A stretch of DNA of 64,000 nucleotides. Origin: Sphingomonadales bacterium 32-65-25. Lineage in GTDB: Bacteria > Pseudomonadota > Alphaproteobacteria > Sphingomonadales > Sphingomonadaceae. The position numbers were made by a program, and so were the translations under genes. This document shows positions 8,194 through 16,509 of the stretch, piece after piece. The stretch is from positions 186,001-250,000 of the forward strand of contig NCEU01000008.1 in assembly GCA_002280855.1 (NCBI GenBank), read 5' to 3'. The notes beneath the pieces are model-generated. The model worked only from the letters and a program-made list of their open reading frames with translations, was not told the DNA's origin and did no database searches. The number at the start of each line of letters is the position of its first letter. The stretch's first letter is position 1.

Positions 8194-9488
8194 TGCTCCT
8201 GTCCTTGCCCCTGGGGGTCATTAAACTCAAACTCTTCCCTTGGCCAGCGCACCTCCACCCGGGCACCGCCTTCGGGCCGGTTGGAAAAGGCCAGCCGGCC
8301 GCCGGTACGCTCGATCAGCGTCGTGGCGATGAACACGCCAAGACCGGTGGAATCGGATTTTGACCGCGATGGACCCAAGATCGGCTCGCCCAGGCGGGGC
8401 AGCAGATCGGGCGGAAAGCCAAAGCCGTCATCAACCACCGCGACGCGGATTTCAGACGGGGTGATGAAGGTCTCCATTCTTACTTCGGTGCCGGCGTGGC
8501 GCACGGCGTTGGAGACCAGATTGTTGAGCGCGTGCAGCAGTTCGGGTGAGCGTTGCACCAGCGGCTGTGGCCCGGAGACAACGACCTGTACCGGCACGCG
8601 GGCCGGCTTCACGCTTTGCGCCACTTCGTGCAGCAGCAGATCCAGCGTCAGGATGGCGAACGGGTCCTCGGCTTCGGCGCGGGTGGAAAGATCTTTCATG
8701 ATCCGCCGGCTGCGCGCGGCTTCGGCGGCGAGCAGGCGAATATCCTCGCCAAAATCGGGATCGTCGCCCAATTCCTCTTCCAGGCTGTGGGCAATCAGGC
8801 TGATCGATCCCAGCGGCCCGCCCAGTTCATGCGCTGCCGCGGCCGCCAGGCTGCCTAGCGCGTTCATGCGGGCTTCGCGGGTGAGCGCGGCTTCAGTTGC
8901 CACCAGTGCCCGGGCCCGCGTGCGGGCTTCGGCCGAGACCATCCACAGATAGGCAGCCAGGAAACCAATGGCGAGGCCATAAGCGATGACGTCGCCAACG
9001 CGGTAGATCAGCGGAAATTCTGGCGGTGGCCCGCTCCATGGCAGGGGTTGGGCCCACAGCCAGATCACCACCAGCACCGCCAGTGTCAGCGCCAGCAGCG
9101 GTGCCATTTCCCGCGCAGTGAGCAAAGTGGCGGCAATGGTGACCGGCACGATGAGCAGCAGTGAAAACGGATTAGCCAGCCCACCGGTGAGGAACAGCAG
9201 CACCCCGGCCTGGATCAGATCGAACGACAGGTGCAGCGCCAGTTCGCGCCCGGTCATCCGTTCCGTGCGTTCGTAAAGCGTCGAAAGGCCGAAGTTGAGG
9301 ATGACCGACGCGCCCACGGCGGCCAGCAGCGATCCCCAAGGCAACGGATAGCCAAACCACAACCCAACCACCAGCAGCGTGGTGAACTGGCCCAAGATCG
9401 CGATCCAGCGGATGCCGGCCAGCGTGCGCACGCGCACCCCGGGGCGATCAAAGGCGGAAGCCGCGATGGAGGGCCTTTCCATCTTCAT
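8190..9488 (-). CDS. regB: RegB/ActS/PrrB-type redox sensor histidine kinase (no redox cysteine)
   Basis: The 432-residue sensor kinase has about six N-terminal membrane helices, a dimerisation/phosphoacceptor box (AAAHELGGPLGS, His about 220) and a C-terminal ATPase domain with HALNNLVSNAVRHAG and DDGFGFPPDLL. The quinone-sensing motif GGLANPF is present in the membrane part. In characterised RegB a cysteine 40 residues after the phospho-histidine is the redox switch. Here that position is Ser-260, in AARSRRIM (codon at 8709-8711), and the whole protein has no cysteine. Function as partner of RegA is supported by the four-base gene overlap. Redox sensing, if retained, must use the quinone site or another signal. 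Confidence 0.92.
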   Translation of the reverse strand: MKMERPSIAASAFDRPGVRVRTLAGIRWIAILGQFTTLLVVGLWFGYPLPWGSLLAAVGASVILNFGLSTLYERTERMTGRELALHLSFDLIQAGVLLFLTGGLANPFSLLLIVPVTIAATLLTAREMAPLLALTLAVLVVIWLWAQPLPWSGPPPEFPLIYRVGDVIAYGLAIGFLAAYLWMVSAEARTRARALVATEAALTREARMNALGSLAAAAAHELGGPLGSISLIAHSLEEELGDDPDFGEDIRLLAAEAARSRRIMKDLSTRAEAEDPFAILTLDLLLHEVAQSVKPARVPVQVVVSGPQPLVQRSPELLHALNNLVSNAVRHAGTEVRMETFITPSEIRVAVVDDGFGFPPDLLPRLGEPILGPSRSKSDSTGLGVFIATTLIERTGGRLAFSNRPEGGARVEVRWPREEFEFNDPQGQGQEQ

Positions 9489-9555
9489 GCCCTAGCCGCC
9501 GCAAGCCCGTTCGCACATGCGGCGTGTCGTTCCACGTGCCGCCGGGCGGGCATGC

Positions 9556-10173
9556 TCAGAGCGATGGCCCCTGCACGCGGCCGGTGGCCTTTACCGGAAC
9601 GTCTTTCAGCAGTTTGGTGATGCTGGCGGCGCGGGGATCGCTGGTGGCCACGGCCCGTGCGCTGATGCCGCTGTTGTCGGCAATGTCGGGATTGGCGCCG
9701 GCATCGATCAATGCCTTGGTCAGGGCTAGATCACGCGCCTGCACCGCTTTCAGGATCGCGGTTTCGCCCAGTCGATTTTGGGCGTTCACCTGCGCCTTCA
9801 ACCGGATCAGGGTCGCGGCGCCTTCGCTCCAGCGGCTGATGGCGGCGAGGATCAGCGGGGTGTTGCCCTCGCGGTCCTTCAGGTTGAGGTTGGCGCCCTT
9901 CTGGTAGAGCAGGCCCAGCCAACCAAGATCACCGCGGCGGGTGACGATATGGATGCCGGCTTCCCCGGTATCGGCGTCGCGGGTGTTCACCACGGTGGTG
10001 CCGGGTTGGTCGGCCAGTTCGATGGCCTTGTTGACGTCGCGGTCTTTCACCGCCTTGATGAAGTTGTAGCTGTCGGAAAACTGCGCGGCGGCCGGCGTAG
10101 CCGCCACCATCGCTGTTGCCAGCATCACCAGAACCAGAAGTCGCTGCAGAAGTCCTTGGCACATCATCGACAA
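9556..10173 (-). CDS. Exported ankyrin-repeat protein
   Basis: The 205-residue product has a signal peptide (LLVLVMLATAMVAATPAAA, cleaved near residue 31) followed by about four ankyrin repeats. These are recognisable from GANLNLKDREGNTPLILAA, AQVNAQNRLGETAILKAV and GANPDIADNSG. Ankyrin repeats mediate protein-protein binding, so the protein is probably a periplasmic scaffold of unknown partner. It lies 67 bp upstream of regB on the same strand and may share its transcript. A SCO copper chaperone gene diverges from it. Confidence 0.85.
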   Translation of the reverse strand: MSMMCQGLLQRLLVLVMLATAMVAATPAAAQFSDSYNFIKAVKDRDVNKAIELADQPGTTVVNTRDADTGEAGIHIVTRRGDLGWLGLLYQKGANLNLKDREGNTPLILAAISRWSEGAATLIRLKAQVNAQNRLGETAILKAVQARDLALTKALIDAGANPDIADNSGISARAVATSDPRAASITKLLKDVPVKATGRVQGPSL

Positions 10174-10234
10174 GCTTCCACCTTTTGCCTATGCCCCTAA
10201 AGGCCATGATAGCGCATAGCCCCATCAATCGCCC

Positions 10235-10852
10235 ATGAACAGGTCCAAGAATCTGCGGCTCTGGCTGGTGCTGGCGGTGGCGCTGGTGCTGGCGGCTGGC
10301 TTGGGCTGGATGCGCTTTGCCAAGCCACCAGCGCCGCCCGGCAATCTGGCGGGCGCCAGCCTGGGCGGGCCGTTCACGCTCACCAATCAGGATGGGCAAA
10401 CGGTGCGCGACACGGATTTTGCCGGGCGCTGGCGGCTGATCTATTTCGGCTATGGCTTCTGCCCCGATGTTTGCCCCACCGATCTGGCGCTGGTCGGGCG
10501 CGGTCTGCAGGCGTTCGAAGCGCAGGATGCTGGCCGCGCAGCTAATGTGGCGCCAATCTTCATCACCATTGATCCGGAGCGCGACACGCCGGCCGTTCTG
10601 AAGCCCTTCGTGGCGGCCTTTCACCCACGCCTTGTCGGCCTGACCGGCACCCCAGAACAGATCACCGCAGTGTCGCGCCGCTTTGGGGTGTATGCCAAGC
10701 GCATGGATACCGGCGATCCCCAGAACTACCTCATGGATCACAGCGCCATGGTCTATCTGTTCGACCCGGAAGGCAAGCCGGTCGCCTTCTTGCCGCATCA
10801 GGGGCTCACGGCCGACGCCGTCACCGCATTGCTGGCCACCCATGTCCGATAA
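10235..10852 (+). CDS. SCO1/SenC/PrrC family copper chaperone
   Basis: The 205-residue protein has an N-terminal membrane anchor (LWLVLAVALVLAAGLGWM) and a periplasmic thioredoxin-like domain. The copper-binding CxxxC is in FGYGFCPDVCPTDL (about residues 80-90), and the conserved histidine is in MDHSAMVYLF near residue 170. SCO proteins deliver copper to the CuA site of cytochrome c oxidase. In several photosynthetic alphaproteobacteria a SCO homologue (prrC/senC) is encoded with the regB/regA pair. Here it is close by but divergent, with the ankyrin gene between. The stop overlaps the next start by 11 bases. Confidence 0.92.
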   Translation: MNRSKNLRLWLVLAVALVLAAGLGWMRFAKPPAPPGNLAGASLGGPFTLTNQDGQTVRDTDFAGRWRLIYFGYGFCPDVCPTDLALVGRGLQAFEAQDAGRAANVAPIFITIDPERDTPAVLKPFVAAFHPRLVGLTGTPEQITAVSRRFGVYAKRMDTGDPQNYLMDHSAMVYLFDPEGKPVAFLPHQGLTADAVTALLATHVR

Positions 10853-11279
10853 ACCGTTCTGGGAAACCACGCCGTTTCACCACATGACGCGGGCGCAATG
10901 GGAAAGCCTGTGCGATGGCTGTGGCAAATGCTGCGTGCACAAGCTGGAAGATGAAGACACGGGCGAGGTCTTCCCCACCAACGTTTGCTGTCGCCTGCTC
11001 GATACGCGCACCGCGCAGTGCAGCGATTATCGCAACCGCAAGGCGTTGGTGCCGGAATGCGTGCGGCTCACGCCAGGCAAGCTCGATGATCTCGATTGGC
11101 TGCCGGAAACTTGCTCATACCTGCGCGTTCACCGCGGCCAGGGGCTGGCACCGTGGCACCACCTGATCACCGGTGATCGCGAGTCCATCCACCGCGCCGG
11201 CCAATCCGTTGCTGGCCGTGTGATCAGCGAGGATCACATTGGTGATCTTGAAGACTTCATCATCGATAAGCCGCTGTAA
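10842..11279 (+). CDS. YcgN/UPF0260 family cysteine cluster protein
   Basis: The 145-residue product has the cysteine layout of the YcgN (UPF0260, CxxCxxCC) family: CDGCGKCCVHKL near residue 25, VCCRLLDTRTAQCSDY around residue 47, PECVRL and TCSYL. Such clusters likely bind zinc or an iron-sulfur centre; the function is not established. Length is close to that of E. coli YcgN. The ATG at 10842 lies within the SCO gene end (11-base overlap), showing translational coupling. The open frame extends far upstream in the SCO gene, but that extension is a shadow. Confidence 0.88.
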   Translation: MSDKPFWETTPFHHMTRAQWESLCDGCGKCCVHKLEDEDTGEVFPTNVCCRLLDTRTAQCSDYRNRKALVPECVRLTPGKLDDLDWLPETCSYLRVHRGQGLAPWHHLITGDRESIHRAGQSVAGRVISEDHIGDLEDFIIDKPL

Positions 11280-11288
11280 GACCCGTTG

Positions 11289-12026
11289 ATGCTGCGCTGG
11301 CGACGCCCCCAATTGCCCGAAGAACTGATCATCGCCGGCCGCCCTGTGCCAGTGGTCGCCACCCGGCGTCCGACGGCACGCGGCGTGCGGCTGCGCGCCA
11401 GCGCCATCAAGGGCCGGATCGAGATCAGCCTGCCGCCGCGCGGCGGCGAGGACGTGGGTGCTGCCCTGCTCAAGGCCCATCACGCCTGGATCGAAGCCCA
11501 GGTGGCAAAATGGCCGGCACCGATCCCGTTTGCACCCGGTGCGATCATCCCCGTCGATGGCGCGCCGATGCGCATCGACTGGCAGGCCGATCACCTTCGC
11601 ACCCCGGTGCTGGCCGGCGATGCCTTGCGCGTTGGCGGGCCGCTGTCGCTGCTGTCCGGCCGCATCGAACGCTGGCTCAAGGCCCGGGCGCTGGCGGATC
11701 TGGAACCCGCCACCCGCCGCCTTGCTAATCAGCTCGGCCGGCCGCTGGCGCGGATTTCGGTGGGCGATACCAGTAGCCGCTGGGGCAGTTGTGCCGGCGC
11801 GCGCGGTGGCGACGGCGCCCGCATCGCCTACAGCTGGCGGCTGGTGTGTGCGCCCGAATGGGTGCGCTTTGCCATCGTGGCGCACGAGGCGGCGCATCTG
11901 GTTCACCAGGATCACAGCCCGGCCTTCCACGCCCTGAACCGCCAACTTGATCCGCGCGCTGGCGAGGCCCGACGCTGGCTCGCCCGGCATGGCGCCGCAC
12001 TGCACTGGGTGGGGCGCGAAGCCTAA
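11289..12026 (+). CDS. YgjP-like/SprT-type metal-dependent hydrolase (DUF45)
   Basis: The 245-residue protein shows the DUF45/YgjP pattern. It has a variable N-terminal beta region, an SRWGSC core (SSRWGSCAGAR) and the zinc motif AHEAAHLVHQDHSPAFH near residue 200, where HExxH plus a later histidine bind metal. Family members include the E. coli UTP pyrophosphatase YgjP and archaeal peptidase-like proteins. ATG at 11289 is used; a TTG just upstream is less likely. It follows the YcgN-like gene by nine bases and converges with the alpha/beta hydrolase gene, overlapping it by four bases. Confidence 0.88.
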   Translation: MLRWRRPQLPEELIIAGRPVPVVATRRPTARGVRLRASAIKGRIEISLPPRGGEDVGAALLKAHHAWIEAQVAKWPAPIPFAPGAIIPVDGAPMRIDWQADHLRTPVLAGDALRVGGPLSLLSGRIERWLKARALADLEPATRRLANQLGRPLARISVGDTSSRWGSCAGARGGDGARIAYSWRLVCAPEWVRFAIVAHEAAHLVHQDHSPAFHALNRQLDPRAGEARRWLARHGAALHWVGREA

Positions 12027-12778
12027 AGCGGATGGCCCAGCCAGGCGGCGATGGCAGTGCCGAAATCGGGCTTGGTGACGGCGCTCATGTGGTTGCCGGC
12101 AATCTCGACAAGCGCAGCATTGGGCAGTTCCATGGCCAGCGCCGGGGCCGAGCCATTGTCTTTGTCATCCACCCCGCACAGCACCAGGCAGCGGGTTTCG
12201 ATGCCGCGCAGCACTTCAATCGGCGTCGAAACAAACGTGTCGAGCAGCAGGCCAACGGCGGTGGTGTCCACCTTGTTCTGCTTCATGAAGGCCGCGGCAA
12301 AGGCTTCCGGGCTGCCGCCGGGCCAGCCATCGGGCTGCCGCACGACCTGCTTGAAGAAATCCGCCCGCTGCGTGCCGCCGATCAGCCCTTCCAGCCCCAT
12401 GCCGGAAATGATTGCCTTGCCCGGCTTCAACCCGCGCGCCAGCAGCCGCACCAGCGTGCGTGCGCCCATCGAATAGCCGGCGATATCGAAATCCGTCAGG
12501 CCCAGTTGGGCAATCAACGCCTCGATATCCATGGCCAGCACGTCAGGTGGATAGGCGGCGGCCTCATGCGGCGCGGCGCTGTGCCCGTGGGCGCGAAAAT
12601 CCGGCATGATCACCCGATAGCCGGCGCCGGCTATCTCGGCCGCCGCGCCATAGCGCCGCCAATTCATCTCGCCGCTGGAAAACAGCCCGTGCAGCAGGAT
12701 GATCGGTCGGGCGTTCGCTGATTCTGGGCCAATCTCGACAACGGCAATCTCCGCGCCGTCGAAGCCTCTCGCCATCAC
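12023..12778 (-). CDS. Alpha/beta hydrolase
   Basis: The 251-residue protein has the alpha/beta-hydrolase layout. The oxyanion-hole segment is LLHGLFSSGEMNWRRY near residue 28, and the nucleophile elbow is GYSMGARTLV near residue 100. A late acid lies in LCGVDDKDNG, and the catalytic histidine is probably in AGNHMSAV near residue 232. The substrate is not predictable. The ATG overlaps the stop of the DsbA-like gene, and the M48 protease gene lies just upstream of that, so the three likely form one transcript. Confidence 0.85.
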   Translation of the reverse strand: MMARGFDGAEIAVVEIGPESANARPIILLHGLFSSGEMNWRRYGAAAEIAGAGYRVIMPDFRAHGHSAAPHEAAAYPPDVLAMDIEALIAQLGLTDFDIAGYSMGARTLVRLLARGLKPGKAIISGMGLEGLIGGTQRADFFKQVVRQPDGWPGGSPEAFAAAFMKQNKVDTTAVGLLLDTFVSTPIEVLRGIETRCLVLCGVDDKDNGSAPALAMELPNAALVEIAGNHMSAVTKPDFGTAIAAWLGHPL

Positions 12779-13530
12779 CGGCCCTTTTCGGCGCGGGCAG
12801 CGGCAACGGCGTCCTTCAACCGGTCAAACCCCACCGCGCCCGACAAGATGCGATTGCCGATGATGTAACTCGGCGTGCCGGTCAGCCCCAGCTCACGGCC
12901 CAGCACCAGGTTCTTGTCCACTTCGGCCTTCAGTGCGGCACTCTTCAGATCGGCGGTCACCTTGTCTTCGGAAAGGCCCACGCCCTTCACGATGCCCATG
13001 GTGCGGGCCAAGCTCACACGGCCGGGGCTGTCGAACATGGCGTCGTGGAATTTGCGATATCCCCCCTGTGTCGCTGCCGACAGGCTGGCCATCGCCGCTT
13101 CGGTACTGGCCGGCGAAAGCACCGGGAAATCGCGATAGATCACCATCAGCTTCGGGTCTTCGCGCACCAGCTTTGCCACATCGGCGTGGCCCTGCCGGCA
13201 ATAGGGGCAGGCATAATCGAAGAACACCACCAGCTTCACATCGCCATTGGGATTGCCGGCGGTCGCACCCGGGAAGGGCGTTTCCAGCGCGCTGCGGCTG
13301 GCGGCCAGTGCCTTGCGCGCCTCGGCCTGCTCCAGCCGGGCGACGGCTTCCGGAATGATCTCCGGGTGATTCAGGATATAATCGCGCACGATGGCTTCGA
13401 TCTCGGCCCGATCGGGGCGCTCTTTCGCCTGGCCCGCCGCAAGCGCCGCTCCTGCACCCACGCCGGCACTGGCGAGCCCCACCGCGATAACAGCGGCCAT
13501 GTTCAGCTGCCGGCTCCAGAATCCTGCCAT
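12775..13530 (-). CDS. DsbA-family thiol-disulfide oxidoreductase
   Basis: The 251-residue exported protein has an N-terminal hydrophobic signal or anchor, a helical spacer containing YILNHPEIIPEAV, and a DsbA-type thioredoxin domain. The active site is CPYC in FFDYACPYCRQGH near residue 110, and the cis-proline is in GTPSYIIGNRIL near residue 220. The layout resembles the Com1/DsbG-like subgroup of alphaproteobacteria. It should act on cysteines in the periplasm. It is four bases downstream of the M48 protease gene and overlaps the hydrolase gene. Confidence 0.9.
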   Translation of the reverse strand: MAGFWSRQLNMAAVIAVGLASAGVGAGAALAAGQAKERPDRAEIEAIVRDYILNHPEIIPEAVARLEQAEARKALAASRSALETPFPGATAGNPNGDVKLVVFFDYACPYCRQGHADVAKLVREDPKLMVIYRDFPVLSPASTEAAMASLSAATQGGYRKFHDAMFDSPGRVSLARTMGIVKGVGLSEDKVTADLKSAALKAEVDKNLVLGRELGLTGTPSYIIGNRILSGAVGFDRLKDAVAAARAEKGR

Positions 13531-13534
13531 AAGA

Positions 13535-14881
13535 CTATCTTTTCTTCCGTTTCTGCTGTTCCAGCGCGTCGCCGGCCACCAGCATGATGTCGTCTGCCCG
13601 GATAAAGTCGGGCGTGCCAGCCGGCAAGCCCGCGCGTGCCAGGCGCGCGTTCATCATGGCGCCCATGGCATTGCCTTCCAGGCTGAAGCGTTCGGCGGCC
13701 GCCAGCGCCGCGCGCGGTTTGTCGCCGCGCCGATCATAGATCACGCCCAACTGATACCAGGTAAAGGGATTCTCGCGGTCCAGGCTCACGGCCTTGCGCA
13801 GCAAGGGCTCGGCTTCGGCCTGCAATTTCGGGTCTTCGCTCGTCACCAGCGCGTGGCCCAACAACGTGATGATCATCGGCTCGAATGGCGCCCGCTCGAC
13901 CGCGCGGCGCAGCACCGGCAGGCTGTTTGCCACTTTGCCGGATTCAAGCAGGATCTGGCCTTCCAGTTCCAGATAATAGGGATCGTAGGGGTTCAATGCG
14001 ACAAGTCGGGCCGCTTCCGTCATGGCCTGATCGGGGTGACCGGAACGGTGCCAGGCATAGGCGCGGGCATATAGCGCGGCGGCCGTGTTGGTGCCTTCCG
14101 GATATTGCTGCATCACCCGCGGCGGTTCCTCCACAAAGCCGATCAGCTTGCCTTTGATGCGCTCGAACTTGGCCTGCAGCGCCTTGTCGGGTGGCGTATT
14201 CCAGGCCGGATCCTTCTCGTAAACCGCAATCAGATTGGCAACGCGCGTCGACGACAGCGGGTGGGTGCGCGCATATTCGTTGTCCTGCGGGATGGCGAGG
14301 CGAAACTCCTGCCCCTGCAACTTGCGGAAAAAGGCGATGCTGCCCTTGCCCGAAATGCCCGCCTTCGACAGGAACACGGCGCCCGCCTGATCGGTACGGC
14401 TTTCCTGATCGCGGGTGAATGCGAGAAACTTGCCCTGCGCCGCCGCGGTGCCCAGTCCCAAAATCGCCATCCCGGCTTCGCCTGCACCGGCAGCCACCGC
14501 CAGCGCCGCCCCCACCAGCGACAGCAGCGAAATCTTGCTGGCCGGCCCGGCACCTTCGCCAAAGCGCACGTTGTGGCCAGCCGCAATGTGGCCCAGCTCG
14601 TGCGCGATCACGCCCTGCAGCTCGTTCACATTGTCGGCCGCCGTGATGAGCCCGCTGTGGATGAACACATTCTGCCCACCCGTCACAAAGGCGTTGATGG
14701 AAGGATCACCCACCAGCACGAACTGCACGCTGCGCGGATCAAGCCCCGCAGCATCAATCAGCGGCCGCGAAATCTCGCGAAAAAACGCCTCCGTCTCGGC
14801 GTCGCGCAGGATGGACTGCGCCCAGGCCGGGCCGGGAAGCAGCGCCAGGGCAATCGCCAGCAGAGAAACAAGGATGCGCAT
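13535..14881 (-). CDS. M48 family metalloprotease with TPR tail (BepA-like)
   Basis: The 448-residue protein begins with a clear signal peptide ([19 protein letters not shown]). The peptidase M48 domain follows, with the zinc motif VIAHELGHIAAGH near residue 90 and a downstream glutamate in the RTDQAGA region. The C-terminal part (about 260-430) consists of tetratricopeptide-like helices such as AAALYARAYAWHRSGHPDQA. This is the architecture of BepA (YfgC), a periplasmic protease/chaperone of outer-membrane proteins. The gene heads a cluster with the DsbA-like and hydrolase genes. Confidence 0.9.
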   Translation of the reverse strand: MRILVSLLAIALALLPGPAWAQSILRDAETEAFFREISRPLIDAAGLDPRSVQFVLVGDPSINAFVTGGQNVFIHSGLITAADNVNELQGVIAHELGHIAAGHNVRFGEGAGPASKISLLSLVGAALAVAAGAGEAGMAILGLGTAAAQGKFLAFTRDQESRTDQAGAVFLSKAGISGKGSIAFFRKLQGQEFRLAIPQDNEYARTHPLSSTRVANLIAVYEKDPAWNTPPDKALQAKFERIKGKLIGFVEEPPRVMQQYPEGTNTAAALYARAYAWHRSGHPDQAMTEAARLVALNPYDPYYLELEGQILLESGKVANSLPVLRRAVERAPFEPMIITLLGHALVTSEDPKLQAEAEPLLRKAVSLDRENPFTWYQLGVIYDRRGDKPRAALAAAERFSLEGNAMGAMMNARLARAGLPAGTPDFIRADDIMLVAGDALEQQKRKKR

Positions 14882-14967
14882 GCGTCTTCCCCTTGCCTAG
14901 CATAGTTGAACTTGCGGTGAAGGGGTGCGGCCATAACGAACGGGTGCCGGGATCGAGGCTCCCGTTC

Positions 14968-16482
14968 TCAGGCCGCCTTGAGTGCCCGCGCCCGGCGGCG
15001 CTGCACCGACGACCCAAGGCCCAGCGACTCGCGATATTTGGCCACCGTGCGACGGGCGATGTCGAAACCCTCGCCGATGAGCAGTTCGACGAGCTTGTCA
15101 TCGGAAAGCACATCCTCGCCCTCGGCTGCGATCAGTCGTGCGATGCGGTCCTTTACGGCCAGGGCCGACGCGGTTTCGCCATCGCCGGAACTGACACCGG
15201 AGGTGAAGAAATATTTCAGCTCATACTGGCCGCGTTCGCACAGCAGATATTTGTTGCTGGTCACCCGGCTCACGGTCGATTCGTGCATTTCGATCAGCTC
15301 AGCGATCTGGCGCAGGGTCAGCGGCTTCAGCTGGCTGACGCCCTGTTCGAAGAAACCCTGCTGCAGCCGCACGATTTCGGTGGCCACCCGGGTGATGGTT
15401 CGGGCGCGTTGATCAAGCGCCTTCAGCAGCCAGTTGGCGCTGGCCACGCATTCATTCAGGAAGCCGTGGGTTGCCTTGTCCGCTCCGCTGGCGAGTTCGC
15501 TGTGATAGTCGCGATCGATGATGAGGCGCGGCAGAGTCGCCTGGTTCAGGCTGATCTGCCAGCTGCCGTCCGTGCCACGCGTCACGAACACATCGGGCAC
15601 CACAGGCGTGCCGGTTTCCCCGCCATAACGCAGGCCGGGCTTGGGATCATAGGATTTCAGTTCGCGGATCATGTCCACGATATCCTCGCGGTCCAGCTTG
15701 CACAGCCGCATCAGGCCGGCCATGTCGCCGCGCGCCACCAGATCGAGATTGTTGAGCAGCTTTTCCATTGCCGGGTCGCAGCGATCAGCGGCGCGGGCTT
15801 GCGCCATAAGGCATTCCGACAGGCTGCGCGCGGCAACACCGGCCGGATCGAACATCTGCACCTCGCGCAGCACCGCTTCGGCTCGCGCTGGCGACACGTC
15901 CAGCCGGTCGGCAATCTCTTCCAGCGGTTCGACCAGATAGCCGGCTTCATCAAGGCCATCGATGATGAAGCGGGCAATGGCCAGATCGATGCCGTCAAAG
16001 CGGGCTGTTGCCTGTGCTTCCAGCACTTCGGTCAGCCCGGCTTCGCCACCGGCCATCCGCTCGAAATCCGGGCCGTCGTCCTCGCTGCCGGCCTGCGCCG
16101 CGCGTTCACCCCAATCCGCGGGCTGGTCCGCCGTGCAGTCATGATGGAAACGCTCGCCGGTGTAATCGGCTTCCAACGGGCCATCGCCGCCGCCGATGCC
16201 ATCACGCAGCAAGGCTTCCAGTCCGGCGCTGCTGGCATCGTCAAATGCCAGGTCAAACACAGGCAGGGCATCCGGCGGTGCGTCCACTCCGCTTGGCCCG
16301 GCTGGTTCCGGCGGCTCGGCGGCATCGCCGGCGGCGAGCAGGGGATTGCGCTCCAGCTCCTCGGCGATCCAGCCTTCCAGTTCGACATTGGTCAGCGTTA
16401 GCAGCTTGATCGCCAGCTGCAGCTGCGGGGTCATCACCAGCTGCTGCGATTGCCTCAGCTCAAGGCGCGGCCCCAAGCCCAT
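14968..16482 (-). CDS. rpoN: RNA polymerase sigma-54 factor
   Basis: This is a full-length 504-residue sigma-54. Region I is glutamine/leucine-rich (LELRQSQQLVMTPQLQLAI), an acidic region II follows, and region III holds the core-binding and DNA-binding parts. The diagnostic RpoN box is ARRTVAKYRESL near residue 485, and an HTH-type segment MHESTVSRVTSNKYL precedes it. Sigma-54 needs ATP-dependent activators and controls nitrogen assimilation and other regulons. The gene follows lptB by 27 bases on the same strand, the usual order, but hpf and ptsN, which normally follow rpoN, lie 11 kb away. Confidence 0.96.
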   Translation of the reverse strand: MGLGPRLELRQSQQLVMTPQLQLAIKLLTLTNVELEGWIAEELERNPLLAAGDAAEPPEPAGPSGVDAPPDALPVFDLAFDDASSAGLEALLRDGIGGGDGPLEADYTGERFHHDCTADQPADWGERAAQAGSEDDGPDFERMAGGEAGLTEVLEAQATARFDGIDLAIARFIIDGLDEAGYLVEPLEEIADRLDVSPARAEAVLREVQMFDPAGVAARSLSECLMAQARAADRCDPAMEKLLNNLDLVARGDMAGLMRLCKLDREDIVDMIRELKSYDPKPGLRYGGETGTPVVPDVFVTRGTDGSWQISLNQATLPRLIIDRDYHSELASGADKATHGFLNECVASANWLLKALDQRARTITRVATEIVRLQQGFFEQGVSQLKPLTLRQIAELIEMHESTVSRVTSNKYLLCERGQYELKYFFTSGVSSGDGETASALAVKDRIARLIAAEGEDVLSDDKLVELLIGEGFDIARRTVAKYRESLGLGSSVQRRRARALKAA

Positions 16483-16509
16483 CTCAGCCCCCGCTGTGCC
16501 CCATCCAGA

